Assembly (NCBI RefSeq): GCF_900114385.1
Contig: NZ_FOSW01000001.1
Span: 124,001-188,000, forward strand
Source: Geodermatophilus ruber
GTDB taxonomy: Bacteria; Actinomycetota; Actinomycetes; Mycobacteriales; Geodermatophilaceae
DNA: 64,000 nucleotides
Direction: 5' to 3'
In this document: positions 9,743-18,526 of the stretch, piece by piece
How positions within the stretch are numbered: the first letter of the stretch is position 1
Layout: every line of letters starts with the position of its first letter
Notes under the pieces: generated by a model
What the model was told of the DNA's origin: nothing
The model's input: only the letters and a program-made list of their open reading frames with translations
Databases searched by the model: none
Position numbers and translations under genes: made by a program

Positions 9743-11431
9743 TCAGCCCAGCGCCTCGGCCGTGACGGCGCCCAGCCGGACCGCCAGGTCCGCCTCCGTC
9801 CGCTGGTCGGTGCGGACGACGACCACCCGCGGGCCGCCCTTCGCCAGGACGTCCGGGAGGTCCGCCGCCTCCTCGAGGCGAACGGCCGGCCAGCCCAGCA
9901 CGTCGGCCACCGCCACCAGGTCGCGGCCGTGCGGGGTGCCGAACACCCGCCGGTAGCCCGCCGCATGCTCCGGCCGGCCCGGCTCCAGCTGCGCGAAGAT
10001 GCCGCCGCCGTCGTTGTCGGGCACCACCACGGTGAGGTCCGGCCGCGGTTCGCCGTCCCCACCCAGCAGGCCCTGCAGGTCGTGCAGGAACGTCAGGTCG
10101 CCCATCAGCGCGAACGCCGGCCCGCCGCCGGCCCGCTGGTGCGCCAGGGCCGCACCGACCGCGGAGGAGATCGTCCCGTCGATGCCGGCCACCCCGCGGT
10201 TGGCCAGCACGGTCAGCCCGCCGCGCGGCCGGGCCAGCCGGTCGACGTCGCGCACCGGGGTGGAGGACCCGAGGAACAGCAGCGCTCCGTCGGGCAGCTC
10301 CTCGACCAGATCGCGGGCGAGCCGGGCCGCGGTCAGCACCGGGCCGGCGTCGAGCAGCCCCTCGACGGCCTTCCCCACCCGCTCGGCGGCATCGGCCCAG
10401 GCCGCCCGCCACGCCGGGTCGGCCGGCGCCCCGGGGGCGGGCAGGGCGCCCACCAGCGCCGTCGACCGGCCCGCGTCCGGCCAGCGCGGGGCCGCGGCGA
10501 CCGACTCCACCCGGATGGCGGGATCGGCCAGCAGCGCGGACACCGGCCGGGAGAGGGTGGGCCGACCCACGACCAGCACCCGCTCGGGGCGGTGCGCGGC
10601 CAGCCACCCGGGCACCCCGAGCAGCAGCGCGCCGCCGCGGACCGATGCCGCCCAGGCCCCGCTGCTCGGCTCGGCGAGGACCGGCCAGCCGCCCGCCGCG
10701 GCCAGCTCCGCGGCGGCCCGGCCGAGCGCCGGGGGCGCGTCGCCGACGAGGACGAGGGTGCGCTCGGGCCCGCCGTCGACGGTCGCAGCGGGGTGCGCGA
10801 CCGATCCCGTCGTCCACGGCGCGCCGCCCGGCCGGCCCGCCCACGGCTCGGCGAGCTCGGGCCCGAGGGCGGCGCCGGGCAGCAGCGGCTCCCGAAACGG
10901 CAGGTTCAGGTGCACCGGCCCCGGATCCCCGGACAGCACCCCGCGGGCCACCAGCAGCGCCTTGGCCACCAGCGACCGCCAGTACCGGTTCTGCGCCGCC
11001 TCCCGGCCGGCCTCGGGGACGCCGACGTCGACGGCCGACCGGACCGCGGTCCCGTAGAGCCCGGGCTGCGCGATCGTCTGGTTGGCCCCCGTGTCGCGCA
11101 GCTCAGGCGGCCGGTCGGCGGTCAGGGCCAGCAGCGGCACGCCGGCGGCGTCGGCCTCCAGCACCGCGGCGTGCAGGTGCGCCGCCGCCGTCCCGGAGGT
11201 GGTGAGCACCGGCACCGGCCGGCCCGACATCTTCGCCAGGCCGAGCGCGAGAAAGGCCGCCGTCCGCTCGTCGATGCGCACGTGCAGCTGCAGCCGACCG
11301 GCCCGCTCCGCCTCGGCGAGCGCGAGCGCGACCGGCGCGGAGCGCGAGCCGGGCGCCAGGACGGCGTCGGTGACGCCGCCGCGGACGAGCTCGTCGACGA
11401 GCACGCGGGCGAACGCGGTGGACGGGTTCAT
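9743..11431 (-). CDS. menD: SEPHCHC synthase
   Basis: Thiamine-diphosphate enzyme joining isochorismate and 2-oxoglutarate (562 residues, normal length). The N-terminal segment DAVLAPGSRSAPVALALA (about 23-39) and the cofactor-binding region with GDLTFLHDLQGLLGG in the C-terminal third are typical of MenD. The ATG at 11431 overlaps the menC stop (ATGA); the 11 codons upstream in frame are not conserved in character. It follows menC in a menC-menD operon, so two consecutive pathway steps are coupled. Confidence 0.95.
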   Translation of the reverse strand: MNPSTAFARVLVDELVRGGVTDAVLAPGSRSAPVALALAEAERAGRLQLHVRIDERTAAFLALGLAKMSGRPVPVLTTSGTAAAHLHAAVLEADAAGVPLLALTADRPPELRDTGANQTIAQPGLYGTAVRSAVDVGVPEAGREAAQNRYWRSLVAKALLVARGVLSGDPGPVHLNLPFREPLLPGAALGPELAEPWAGRPGGAPWTTGSVAHPAATVDGGPERTLVLVGDAPPALGRAAAELAAAGGWPVLAEPSSGAWAASVRGGALLLGVPGWLAAHRPERVLVVGRPTLSRPVSALLADPAIRVESVAAAPRWPDAGRSTALVGALPAPGAPADPAWRAAWADAAERVGKAVEGLLDAGPVLTAARLARDLVEELPDGALLFLGSSTPVRDVDRLARPRGGLTVLANRGVAGIDGTISSAVGAALAHQRAGGGPAFALMGDLTFLHDLQGLLGGDGEPRPDLTVVVPDNDGGGIFAQLEPGRPEHAAGYRRVFGTPHGRDLVAVADVLGWPAVRLEEAADLPDVLAKGGPRVVVVRTDQRTEADLAVRLGAVTAEALG

Positions 11432-12390
11432 GAGGCGACCACCGCGGCCAGCCGGGCCCTCCACCGCGCCCGGGTGACCGGGTCGGCGGCGACCTCCTCG
11501 AGCCGGTCGGGCTCGACGCGGGTGACCGGGAGCGCGCCGTCGACCGGCAGCAGCGGGGAGCTGGTGACGTCCTCGGCGAGCAGCGCGACGGTGGCCAGCC
11601 CGCAGGCGAAGGGCAGCTCCGGCAGCGCGGCGGCCAGCGCGACGCCGGCGGCGATCCCGACCGAGGACTCCAGCGCGGAGGAGACCACGCAGGGCAGGCC
11701 GTGCGCCTCGGCCACGCGCAGCGCCGCCCGCACGCCGCCGAGCGGCTGCACCTTCAGGACCACGACATCGGCCGCTTCCCGCAGGTCCACCCGCAGCGGG
11801 TCATCGGAGCGCCGGACGCCCTCGTCGACGGCGACCCGGACGTCGACCCGGCGGCGCAGCGCCGCCAGCTCGGCGAGCGTGGCGCACGGCTGCTCGACGT
11901 ACTCCAGGCCCATCCGGTCCAGCGCCCGGATGCGGGCGACGGCGGTGTCGACGTCCCACGCGGCGTTGGCGTCCACCCGGATCGCGCCGTCGGGGCCCAG
12001 CGCGTCGCGGACCGCCTCCACCCGCGCGAGGTCCTCCTCCGGCGTCTGCCCGGGCTCGGCGACCTTCACCTTCGCCGTGCGGCACCCGGAGGCGGTGACG
12101 ATCCCGTGGGCCCGCGCCGGCTCCACGGCGGGGACGGTGACGTTGACCGGCACCGAGGCGCGCACCGGCGCCGGCCAGCCGGCCAGCGCGGCCTCCTCCG
12201 CGGCGGCCCACCAGCGGCGGCTCTCGGCGACGTCGTAGTCCCAGAACGGGGAGAACTCGCCCCATCCGGCCGGTCCGCGCACCAGGACGCCGTCGCGGAC
12301 GGTGATCCCCCGGAAGCGAGTGCGCATCGGCACCCGGTAGACCCGCGCCTCCGGCGCCGGCCCGGTGCCGCCGGCGGGGGCAGGGATCAC
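11428..12390 (-). CDS. menC: o-Succinylbenzoate synthase
   Basis: Enolase-superfamily dehydratase of menaquinone synthesis (320 residues). The acid-base lysines in KVKV (K107/K109), metal ligands D140 (RVDANAAWD), E166 (EQPC) and D189 (VDEGVR), and K213 (LKVQPLGG) are all present. The GTG at 12390 is the most upstream candidate and 15 or so residues shorter is possible. It diverges from menE across 41 bp and its stop overlaps the menD ATG. Confidence 0.93.
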   Translation of the reverse strand: MIPAPAGGTGPAPEARVYRVPMRTRFRGITVRDGVLVRGPAGWGEFSPFWDYDVAESRRWWAAAEEAALAGWPAPVRASVPVNVTVPAVEPARAHGIVTASGCRTAKVKVAEPGQTPEEDLARVEAVRDALGPDGAIRVDANAAWDVDTAVARIRALDRMGLEYVEQPCATLAELAALRRRVDVRVAVDEGVRRSDDPLRVDLREAADVVVLKVQPLGGVRAALRVAEAHGLPCVVSSALESSVGIAAGVALAAALPELPFACGLATVALLAEDVTSSPLLPVDGALPVTRVEPDRLEEVAADPVTRARWRARLAAVVAS

Positions 12391-12417
12391 GCCCGACAGC
12401 CTAGATCGGCAGGCCCG

Positions 12418-12423
12418 TACCCT
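12418..12423 (+). promoter_or_regulatory. -10 box of menE (leaderless)
   Basis: TACCCT followed by 8 bases and the GTG at 12432. This spacing matches the other leaderless starts in the window and supports GTG 12432 over the in-frame TTG at 12423. Confidence 0.5.
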
Positions 12424-12431
12424 TGCCCCTC

Positions 12432-13556
12432 GTGGCCAGGCACCTCACCCTCGTGCCCGCCGCCGAGCTCTCCGAGGTCGACGTCGCCGCCGCCCTGGAC
12501 GGGAACCGCCCGCTCGCGGTGCTGCCCGCCGGCCCTCCGGCCGCAGTGGACGCAGCGCGCGCCGTGCTGCGGCCCGACGAGCCGCTGGAGGACGGCGCCG
12601 ACCTCGTCGTCGTCACCTCCGGTTCGACCGGGACCGGCCGCGGGGTGCTGCTGCCGGCGGCGGCGCTGCGGGCCTCCGGCGAGGCGACCCTGCGGCGTCT
12701 CGGCGGGCCGGGCGGCTGGCTGCTGGCGCTGCCGGTGTCGGCGATCGCCGGGCTGCAGGTGCTGTGCCGATCCCTGCTCGCGGGCACCAGCCCCACCGTG
12801 CTCGGCCCGGGCGAGCACCTGGCCGACGCGGTCGCCCGCATGCCCCGCGGACGGCGCTACACCGCCCTCGTGCCCACCCAGCTGCGCCGCCAGCTGGACG
12901 CCGCACCGGACGGGCTGCGCGCCTTCGACGCGGTGCTCGTCGGCGGGGCGGCCACCGATCCGGCGCTGCTGCAGCGGGCGCGCGGCGAGGGAGTGGCCGT
13001 GGTGACCACCTACGGCATGACCGAGACCGCCGGCGGCTGCGTGTACGACGGCCGGCCGCTGGACGACGTGCAGGTGCGGGTGCGCGACGGCGTCGAGCTG
13101 GCCGGCCCGGTGCTGGCGTTGGGCTACCGGCTCGACCCGGCCGGCACCGCCGCCGCCTTCGGTCCCGACGGCTGGTTCCGCACCCGCGACGCGGGCGCGC
13201 TCGACGCCGAGGGCCGGCTCACCGTCGCCGGCCGGCTGGACGAGGTGATCATCACCGGCGGGGTCAACGTGGCCCCGCCCGCGGTGGAGGGTGCGCTGCG
13301 CACCCATCCCGCCGTCCTCGACGCCGTCGTGTTCGGCCGCCCCGACCCGGAGTGGGGGCAGCGGGTCGTCGCCGCCGTCGTCCCCGTCCCGGGGGCGGTG
13401 CCCGACCTGGCGGTGCTGCGGCCGTGGGTGACCGAACGGCTCGGTGGGCCGGCCGCCCCGCGGGAGCTGCACCTCGTCGCCGCCGTCCCCACCCTGCACA
13501 CCGGCAAGCCCGACCGCCGCGCCGTCGCCGCGGCGCTGCTCCAGGAGGCGCACTGA
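12432..13556 (+). CDS. menE: o-Succinylbenzoate-CoA ligase
   Basis: AMP-forming acyl-CoA ligase that activates o-succinylbenzoate. It has 374 residues, shorter than general ligases but usual for actinobacterial MenE. The phosphate-binding loop TSGSTGTGRG is at residues 62-71, then TTYGMTETAGG, the hinge RLDEVIITGGVNV and the catalytic-lysine region HTGKPDRRA near the C-terminus. The start was chosen from the leaderless promoter. It is followed 2 bp later by menA. menB and menH are not in the window. Confidence 0.92.
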   Translation: MARHLTLVPAAELSEVDVAAALDGNRPLAVLPAGPPAAVDAARAVLRPDEPLEDGADLVVVTSGSTGTGRGVLLPAAALRASGEATLRRLGGPGGWLLALPVSAIAGLQVLCRSLLAGTSPTVLGPGEHLADAVARMPRGRRYTALVPTQLRRQLDAAPDGLRAFDAVLVGGAATDPALLQRARGEGVAVVTTYGMTETAGGCVYDGRPLDDVQVRVRDGVELAGPVLALGYRLDPAGTAAAFGPDGWFRTRDAGALDAEGRLTVAGRLDEVIITGGVNVAPPAVEGALRTHPAVLDAVVFGRPDPEWGQRVVAAVVPVPGAVPDLAVLRPWVTERLGGPAAPRELHLVAAVPTLHTGKPDRRAVAAALLQEAH

Positions 13557-13558
13557 CC

Positions 13559-14431
13559 GTGGCCACCCCCGCCCAGTGGCTGGCCGGCGCCCGCCCCCGC
13601 ACGCTGCCCGCCGCGCTCGCGCCGGTGCTCGTCGGCACCGGCGCCGCCGTGGCCCTCGACGGCTTCCGGCTGGTTCCCGCGCTGCTGGCGCTGCTGGTGG
13701 CCCTGGCCCTGCAGGTGGCGGTCAACTACGCCAACGACTACTCCGACGGCCGGCGCGGCACCGACGCCCAGCGGGTCGGGCCGATGCGGCTGGTCGGCTC
13801 CGGCGCGGCGACCCCGCGGCAGGTGCTGCTCGCGGCGGGGGCCGCGTTCGGGCTCGCCGCCCTCGCCGGGCTGGCGCTGGCCGCGCTCTCCAGCTGGTGG
13901 CTGGTCGCCGTCGGCGCGGTCTGCATCGTGGCGGCCTGGACCTACACCGGCGGTCCGCTCCCCTACGGCTACCGGGCGCTGGGCGAGGTCTTCGTCTTCG
14001 TGTTCTTCGGCCTCGTGGCGGTCGTGGGGACGACGTTCGCGCAGACCGGCTCGGTCGACGCGCTGGCCGTCGCGGCGGCGGTGCCGATCGGCCTGCTGTC
14101 GGTGGCGCTGCTGGTGGTCAACAACCTGCGCGACCTCGACGGCGATGCGGCCGTGGGCAAGCGCACCATGGCGGTGCTGCTCGGCGACCGCGGCACCCGC
14201 CTCGCCTACGCGGCTCTGCCGGTGGTCGCGTTCGCCGTGGTCGTCGGGATCGGGCTCGAGCGGCCATGGGCGCTGCTGGCGCTGCTCGCCGTCCCCCTCG
14301 CCGTGCCGCCGGTGCGGATCGTGCTGACCGGAGGCCGCGGGCCGGTGCTCATCGCCGCGCTGCAGGGCACCGGCCTGCTCACCCTCGCCACCGGCGTCCT
14401 GCTGGGTGCGGGCCTCGCGCTGAGCGGCTGA
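13559..14431 (+). CDS. menA: 1,4-Dihydroxy-2-naphthoate polyprenyltransferase
   Basis: Membrane prenyltransferase of the UbiA superfamily that attaches the isoprenoid tail (290 residues, about eight or nine helices). The first Asp-rich motif is NYANDYSDGRRGTD at 56-69; the second is NNLRDLDGDAAVGKRT near residue 180. The GTG at 13559 lies 2 bp after the menE stop with AGGAGG about 11 bases upstream, so it is cotranscribed with menE. Identity is clear. Confidence 0.94.
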   Translation: MATPAQWLAGARPRTLPAALAPVLVGTGAAVALDGFRLVPALLALLVALALQVAVNYANDYSDGRRGTDAQRVGPMRLVGSGAATPRQVLLAAGAAFGLAALAGLALAALSSWWLVAVGAVCIVAAWTYTGGPLPYGYRALGEVFVFVFFGLVAVVGTTFAQTGSVDALAVAAAVPIGLLSVALLVVNNLRDLDGDAAVGKRTMAVLLGDRGTRLAYAALPVVAFAVVVGIGLERPWALLALLAVPLAVPPVRIVLTGGRGPVLIAALQGTGLLTLATGVLLGAGLALSG

Positions 14432-14447
14432 CCCGCGCTCGCAGAGG

Positions 14448-14765
14448 TCAGGAGCCGTCGCCGGTGAGGCGCTCGGTCAGGTTCTGCTTGGCCTGCCTGC
14501 GGGCGACGCTGCGGGCGGCCAGGCCCTCGGTCAGCCGCTCGCGAGAGGGCCGCAGCAGCAGGTAGGACACCGGCATCGACAGCAGCAGCCCGAACAGCAG
14601 GCCGGGGAAGCCCTCCAGCCCGAGCCACCACAGCAGCAGCACCAGCGCGGCGGCGATGGCGAAGCGGCCCACTGTGTAGATGACCAGCCAGGGGGCGATC
14701 CGCGGCGGGGTCGCCGGCCCCCCGGTCGGCGCCGCTGGCACGCCCTTCTCAGGCTTCTCGGCCAT
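14448..14765 (-). CDS. DUF4229 family membrane protein
   Basis: A 105-residue protein with two predicted helices (about 30-48 and 52-70), a Pro-rich N-terminus, and a basic C-terminus (RRQAKQNLTERL). It resembles the DUF4229 family of small actinobacterial membrane proteins of unknown role, often found near menaquinone genes. The ATG at 14765 is preferred to an upstream alternative that overlaps the regulator gene. It is convergent with menA (16-bp gap) and overlaps the 3' end of the Lrp-type gene by 17 bp. Confidence 0.8.
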   Translation of the reverse strand: MAEKPEKGVPAAPTGGPATPPRIAPWLVIYTVGRFAIAAALVLLLWWLGLEGFPGLLFGLLLSMPVSYLLLRPSRERLTEGLAARSVARRQAKQNLTERLTGDGS

Positions 14766-15195
14766 GCCGGCCCTCCCACTTCGTCGACAGCACAACGGTC
14801 GTGCGGGTGCGCGCGACACCCCTGATCCTGTTCAACGCGCTGAGGGTCGCCTCCAGTGCCGGGATGTCGCTCACGCGGACCTTCAGCACGTACCCCTCGC
14901 TGCCGGCCACCCGCCAGCAGTCCTCGACCTCGGGCATGGCGTGCAGCGCCTCCTCGATGCCGGTGTCGTCGACCGCGTCGCTCTCGATGACGCTCACCAG
15001 CGCGGTCACGTTCAGCCCCAACGCCGACGGATCGACGATCGCCCGGTAGCCGGTGACGACGCCGGCCGCCTCCAGCTTGCCCACCCGCTCGTGCACCGCC
15101 GGGGACGAGAGCCCCACCTGCCGGGCCAGTTCCGCGTAGCTCGCCCGCCCGTTCGCGCGCAGGAGATCGATCAGCTGCCGGTCAACGGTGTCGAT
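14749..15195 (-). CDS. Lrp/AsnC family regulator without an ATG/GTG/TTG start
   Basis: Transcriptional regulator of about 148 residues. The winged HTH (LIDLLRANGRASYAELARQ onward, residues 7-45) is followed by a ligand-sensing RAM domain (MPEVEDCWRVAGSEGYVLKV). Reading upstream from DTVDRQ, the frame stays open to 15870 but contains no ATG, GTG or TTG near the domain. The best candidate is an ATC at 15195 with GGAGAG four bases upstream, which gives the usual family length; an ACG at 15207 is another option. The coordinate is therefore inferred. The amino acid it senses is unknown. Confidence 0.8.
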   Translation of the reverse strand: MDTVDRQLIDLLRANGRASYAELARQVGLSSPAVHERVGKLEAAGVVTGYRAIVDPSALGLNVTALVSVIESDAVDDTGIEEALHAMPEVEDCWRVAGSEGYVLKVRVSDIPALEATLSALNRIRGVARTRTTVVLSTKWEGRHGREA

Positions 15196-15298
15196 GGCGC
15201 TCTCCGTTCTCGCGCGGGGGGCGGCGGGATCCCCGCCGTCCGGTCGAGTATCACCGCGGACGTACGCTGGACAGCACTCGGGCTCGACGGACGAGGGG

Positions 15299-15526
15299 GT
15301 GTGGCGAGTGGCGTTCCTGGTGGTGCTGGTGGTCGCGGTCGCCGTGGTGGTCCTGGTGATGCGCGCCGCATCTGCCGGCGGTCCCGGCGGGAGCTTCGGC
15401 CGGCCGCCGCGGCCACGCCAGCCCCGGCCGCCGCGCAGTTCCCGGCCGGTGGCCCCCGACGACGACCCCGAGTTCCTGCGGGAGCTCGAGCGGCGCAGCC
15501 GTCGGGACGGCGGCTCGCCGGCGTAA
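15299..15526 (+). CDS. Small single-pass membrane protein
   Basis: A 75-residue protein with one strong helix of Val/Ala/Leu right at the N-terminus (residues 4-21), then a basic Pro/Arg-rich stretch and an acidic-basic tail (DDDPEFLRELERRSRR). GTG at 15299 has GAGGGGG just upstream; GTG at 15308 is an alternative. It is divergent from the Lrp-type regulator. I do not recognise a family and infer only an inner-membrane anchor with a cytosolic tail. Confidence 0.6.
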   Translation: MWRVAFLVVLVVAVAVVVLVMRAASAGGPGGSFGRPPRPRQPRPPRSSRPVAPDDDPEFLRELERRSRRDGGSPA

Positions 15527-15556
15527 CGGCCCGTCGCCGAGGACGGGCTCCTCTTT

Positions 15557-15829
15557 TCAGGCGGCCCGGAAGAAGCGCCGCCAGCCGCGCGGGCGCGCCG
15601 GCGGCTCCGGCGGGGCCGGGACAGCGGAGTCGCGGGCCGGGGACATGTCCCCGGGCCAGCCCAGCCCCTCGTGCGTGGTGGACGTGCCCGGCCAGCCGAG
15701 CCCGCTCTGCGTGTCCTCGCTCTGCAGCTGACCGTGGCGGCGGGCGGGCAGGCCGGCCGGCCGCTGCTCCAGCGCGGCGGCGATGACCGGGTCGACGGCG
15801 GCGTCCTCGGCCGCCGAGTGCCTACCCAC
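15557..15829 (-). CDS. Hypothetical MGRHS-type small protein with GLGWPG repeats
   Basis: A 90-residue hydrophilic protein starting MGRHSAAEDA, an N-terminus I associate with small actinobacterial proteins of unknown role. Two copies of the hexapeptide GLGWPG lie near residues 43-48 and 55-60, separated by six residues, followed by a Pro-rich stretch and a basic, aromatic C-terminus (RGWRRFFRAA). No membrane segment or catalytic motif is seen. The GTG start at 15829 has no clear ribosome site. The repeat suggests a binding peptide; this is inference. Confidence 0.55.
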   Translation of the reverse strand: MGRHSAAEDAAVDPVIAAALEQRPAGLPARRHGQLQSEDTQSGLGWPGTSTTHEGLGWPGDMSPARDSAVPAPPEPPARPRGWRRFFRAA

Positions 15830-15898
15830 GGTCGCCCCCCCGACGCTGCGTCATGGGGGCATGGAAGCACGCGGTACCCGCCGCCGTCAGCCTCCCGT

Positions 15899-15934
15899 TC
15901 CTCACTCCGGGTGAGCTGTCACCCGGAGTGAGGA
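15899..15934 (-). terminator. Terminator of the cytochrome c maturation operon
   Basis: A 16-bp perfect stem (15899-15914 with 15919-15934) and a GCTG loop, 10 bp downstream of the ccsB stop. There is no T-run, as is usual in high-GC actinobacteria. Confidence 0.8.
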
Positions 15935-15944
15935 GGCGTCCCGC

Positions 15945-16886
15945 TCAGCTCACCCCGGCGTAGCTGTGCAGCCCGGTCGAGACCATGTTCACGTAGAGCA
16001 GGTTGAAGACCATGACGACCAGGCCCACGACGTTCACCCAGGCCGCGGGCCGCCCGCGCCACCCGGCCGTCGTCCGGGCGTGCAGATAGCCGGCGTAGAC
16101 CACCCAGGCGATGAAGGCCCAGGTCTCCTTGGGGTCCCAGCCCCAGAACCGGCCCCAGGCGCTCTCGGCCCAGATGGCACCGGCGATGACCGCGAAGGTC
16201 CACACCGGGAACCCGAAGACGGCGGTGCGGTGGGCGACCCGGTCCAGGGTCGCCGCGGCCGGCAGCCGGGAGAGCACCGACGAGGACCCGCCGGTGGCGT
16301 CGTGCCGGACCCTCAGCAGGTACAGGACGCTGGCGATCCCGCTGACGAAGAAGACGCCGAAGCCGAGGATCGCGCTGCTGACGTGCACGGCCAGCCAGCT
16401 CGAGCGCAGCGCCGCGACCAGCGGGCCGGTCTCGGTGTAGAGGAACAGCCCGATCGCGACCAGGGAGAGCACCACCGGCGCGAGCACGAACGCGCCCATG
16501 GTGCGCACCCCCGGCACACGCACGGCCAGCACGACGAAGGAGACCACCCCGACGAGGACGACGGCGGTGGCGAACTCGTACATGTTGCCCCACGGCAGCC
16601 GGTCGGCGGCCATGCCGCGGGTGACCAGCACGGCGGCGTGGACCAGCGCCCCGAGGGCGGTGAGGGCCAGGCCGATCAGCCCCCAGCGGGAGCTGGGCGC
16701 CCGGCCCGCCCCGGGGATGGACGTTCCGTCCGGGCCCGCGCCGACCGCCGCCCCGACCAGCTCCCGGGCCGGCCGGCGGCCGAACGCGAGCTGCGCGGAG
16801 AAGGCCACGACGGCCACCGAGTAGACGGCGACGCTGATCGAGAACAGGGTGTCCGACAGGTCGGCCAGCGACTGGTCAACGCTCAC
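15945..16886 (-). CDS. ccsB: Cytochrome c biogenesis protein CcsB (heme-handling)
   Basis: Membrane protein of system II cytochrome c maturation that presents heme to apocytochrome c outside the membrane (313 residues, about eight helices). The tryptophan-rich motif WGRFWGWDPKETW at residues 244-256 is diagnostic of the heme-handling family, flanked by His residues in HVSSAILGFG and VAHRTAVFGFPVW. The GTG start at 16886 overlaps the resB stop (GTGA). ResB and CcsB act together as the cytochrome c synthetase. It is the last gene of the operon. Confidence 0.94.
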   Translation of the reverse strand: MSVDQSLADLSDTLFSISVAVYSVAVVAFSAQLAFGRRPARELVGAAVGAGPDGTSIPGAGRAPSSRWGLIGLALTALGALVHAAVLVTRGMAADRLPWGNMYEFATAVVLVGVVSFVVLAVRVPGVRTMGAFVLAPVVLSLVAIGLFLYTETGPLVAALRSSWLAVHVSSAILGFGVFFVSGIASVLYLLRVRHDATGGSSSVLSRLPAAATLDRVAHRTAVFGFPVWTFAVIAGAIWAESAWGRFWGWDPKETWAFIAWVVYAGYLHARTTAGWRGRPAAWVNVVGLVVMVFNLLYVNMVSTGLHSYAGVS

Positions 16887-18526
16887 TCGGGAGAGCCTCC
16901 GCTTCCGGGTGCGGCCCCGCCGGAGGACGGGGCGGGGGGTTCGGGGGAACGGGCAGCCAGCGCCGTCCGCAGCTCACCGGTCAGCTCCGCGAAGCGGGTG
17001 GCGCTCTCGCCGCCACCCCGGGTCAGCGAGCCGACCGTGAGCACGGTACCGCCGTCCTCGGCGGCCGCGCCGACGCGCGCGAAGAAGCGTTCGCGGCGGA
17101 GCAGCAGGAGCGCGAGCAGGCCCACCAGCAGGGCGATCGCCGAGACGAGCACCCACACCTGGCCGGGGTCGTGCGAGAACTGCAGGGCGGCGAACTGCGA
17201 GACACCGGTGAAGGTGATCGTCGTGCCGTCCGGCAGCGTCAACGACTCGCCGGCCGCCAGGTTGGCGCGGCCCACCTCGCTGAGGCTGCCCCGCTCGATC
17301 TGGCTGGCGTCGAGGGAGTAGACCGACTGCGGCAGCCCCGAGTCCAGGCCGAGGTAGCCCTGGTAGGCGATGATCGCCACCTGCGGGGCCAGGGCCCGTG
17401 GGTCGATCGAGGTGAGGATGCCGCCCTGCAGCACCCCCGTGGGGGCGAAGAACCCCTCGATGGCCAGCTGGTCGTCCACGCCGGCCCCGAGGTCGGGCAG
17501 CTTGAGCGCGCCTTCGCTGGACATCGTCGCCTGGTCGGCGGGGAGGAACGGTGCCGAGACGTCCTCGAACACCGTCCCGTCCGGCAGGGTCACCGTGAAG
17601 CGCGGGCTGTAGCCGTGGCCGGTGACGTAGACCCGGTCGCCGTCGATGCGCAGCGGGTCGTTGACGCCGATCGTCGTCGGCCGCCCCTCCTCGCCCGGGG
17701 CGCCGTAGGTGATGTCCGCGGTGAACGAGGCCGCGGTGAGGTTCTCCTCGTACTCGGCGCGGAAGTCCTCCAGGTCGACGCACAGCGGGGAGAGGTCGCT
17801 GCCCTCCACCAGCGGGCCGGCCGAGTAGGTGTCGTACTGCTGGAACGAGTTGCAGAAGCCCTGCCCCTCGGTGACCAGGATGCTGCCCTCGTAGCCCCAC
17901 AGCTTGCCGCCGGCCAGCCCCAGCAGGAGCGCGACGAGGGAGAGGTGGAACAGGAGGTTGCCGGTCTCCTTCCAGAAGCCCTTCTCGGCCGACAGCTCCT
18001 CCCCGTCCCTGCCGGAGCGGCGGACGACGCGGAACCGGCGGACCCGCAGCTCCTCCTCGACCACGTCGAGGGTGGCCGGCCCGGCCAGCGGGGTGGTCAG
18101 CTCGGCGGAGTCGGGCAGCCGCAGCAGCCGCCGGGGGGCCGGTGGCGGAGCCGCGCGGAGCGCGCGGGCGTGCTCGACGGCCCGGGGCACCACGCAGCCG
18201 ATCAGCGAGATGAACAGCAGCAGGTAGACCGCGGCGAACCACGGCGAGCTGAAGACGTCGAAGGCGTAGAGCCGGTCGAGCACCGGCGCGAGCGTGGGGT
18301 GCTCGGCGAAGTACTGCCGGACCGCGTTCTGGTTGAGCGTGCGCTGAGGCAGCAGCGAGCCCGGGATCGCGGCGAGCGCGAGCAGGAACAGCAGGATGAT
18401 CGCCGTCCGCATGGCGGTCAGCCGCCGCCACCAGCGCAGCCACAGCCCGAGCGCGCGGCGGCCGGCCGAGGGGCGGGCGGGCGGTTGCGGGGCCGCGGCC
18501 GGGCGCGGCGGGGCCGTGATCGTCAC
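16883..18526 (-). CDS. resB: Cytochrome c biogenesis protein ResB
   Basis: Partner of CcsB (547 residues). Three N-terminal helices (about 37-57, 88-108 and 180-200) carry the ResB features SLLPQRTLNQNAVRQYF and KETGNLLFHLSLVALLLG; a large extracytoplasmic domain follows (about 210-475), then a final helix (VWVLVSAIALLVGLLALLLL) and a basic tail. The GTG at 18526 overlaps the ccdA stop. The much longer open frame upstream is an artefact over ccdA. Confidence 0.94.
   Translation of the reverse strand: MTITAPPRPAAAPQPPARPSAGRRALGLWLRWWRRLTAMRTAIILLFLLALAAIPGSLLPQRTLNQNAVRQYFAEHPTLAPVLDRLYAFDVFSSPWFAAVYLLLFISLIGCVVPRAVEHARALRAAPPPAPRRLLRLPDSAELTTPLAGPATLDVVEEELRVRRFRVVRRSGRDGEELSAEKGFWKETGNLLFHLSLVALLLGLAGGKLWGYEGSILVTEGQGFCNSFQQYDTYSAGPLVEGSDLSPLCVDLEDFRAEYEENLTAASFTADITYGAPGEEGRPTTIGVNDPLRIDGDRVYVTGHGYSPRFTVTLPDGTVFEDVSAPFLPADQATMSSEGALKLPDLGAGVDDQLAIEGFFAPTGVLQGGILTSIDPRALAPQVAIIAYQGYLGLDSGLPQSVYSLDASQIERGSLSEVGRANLAAGESLTLPDGTTITFTGVSQFAALQFSHDPGQVWVLVSAIALLVGLLALLLLRRERFFARVGAAAEDGGTVLTVGSLTRGGGESATRFAELTGELRTALAARSPEPPAPSSGGAAPGSGGSPE

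Noticed and set aside
9329..12238. Very long plus-strand open frame across menD and menC
   Set aside because: It is antisense to two well-conserved enzymes, is Arg/Gly/Pro-rich without any domain, and arises because stop codons are rare at this GC content.
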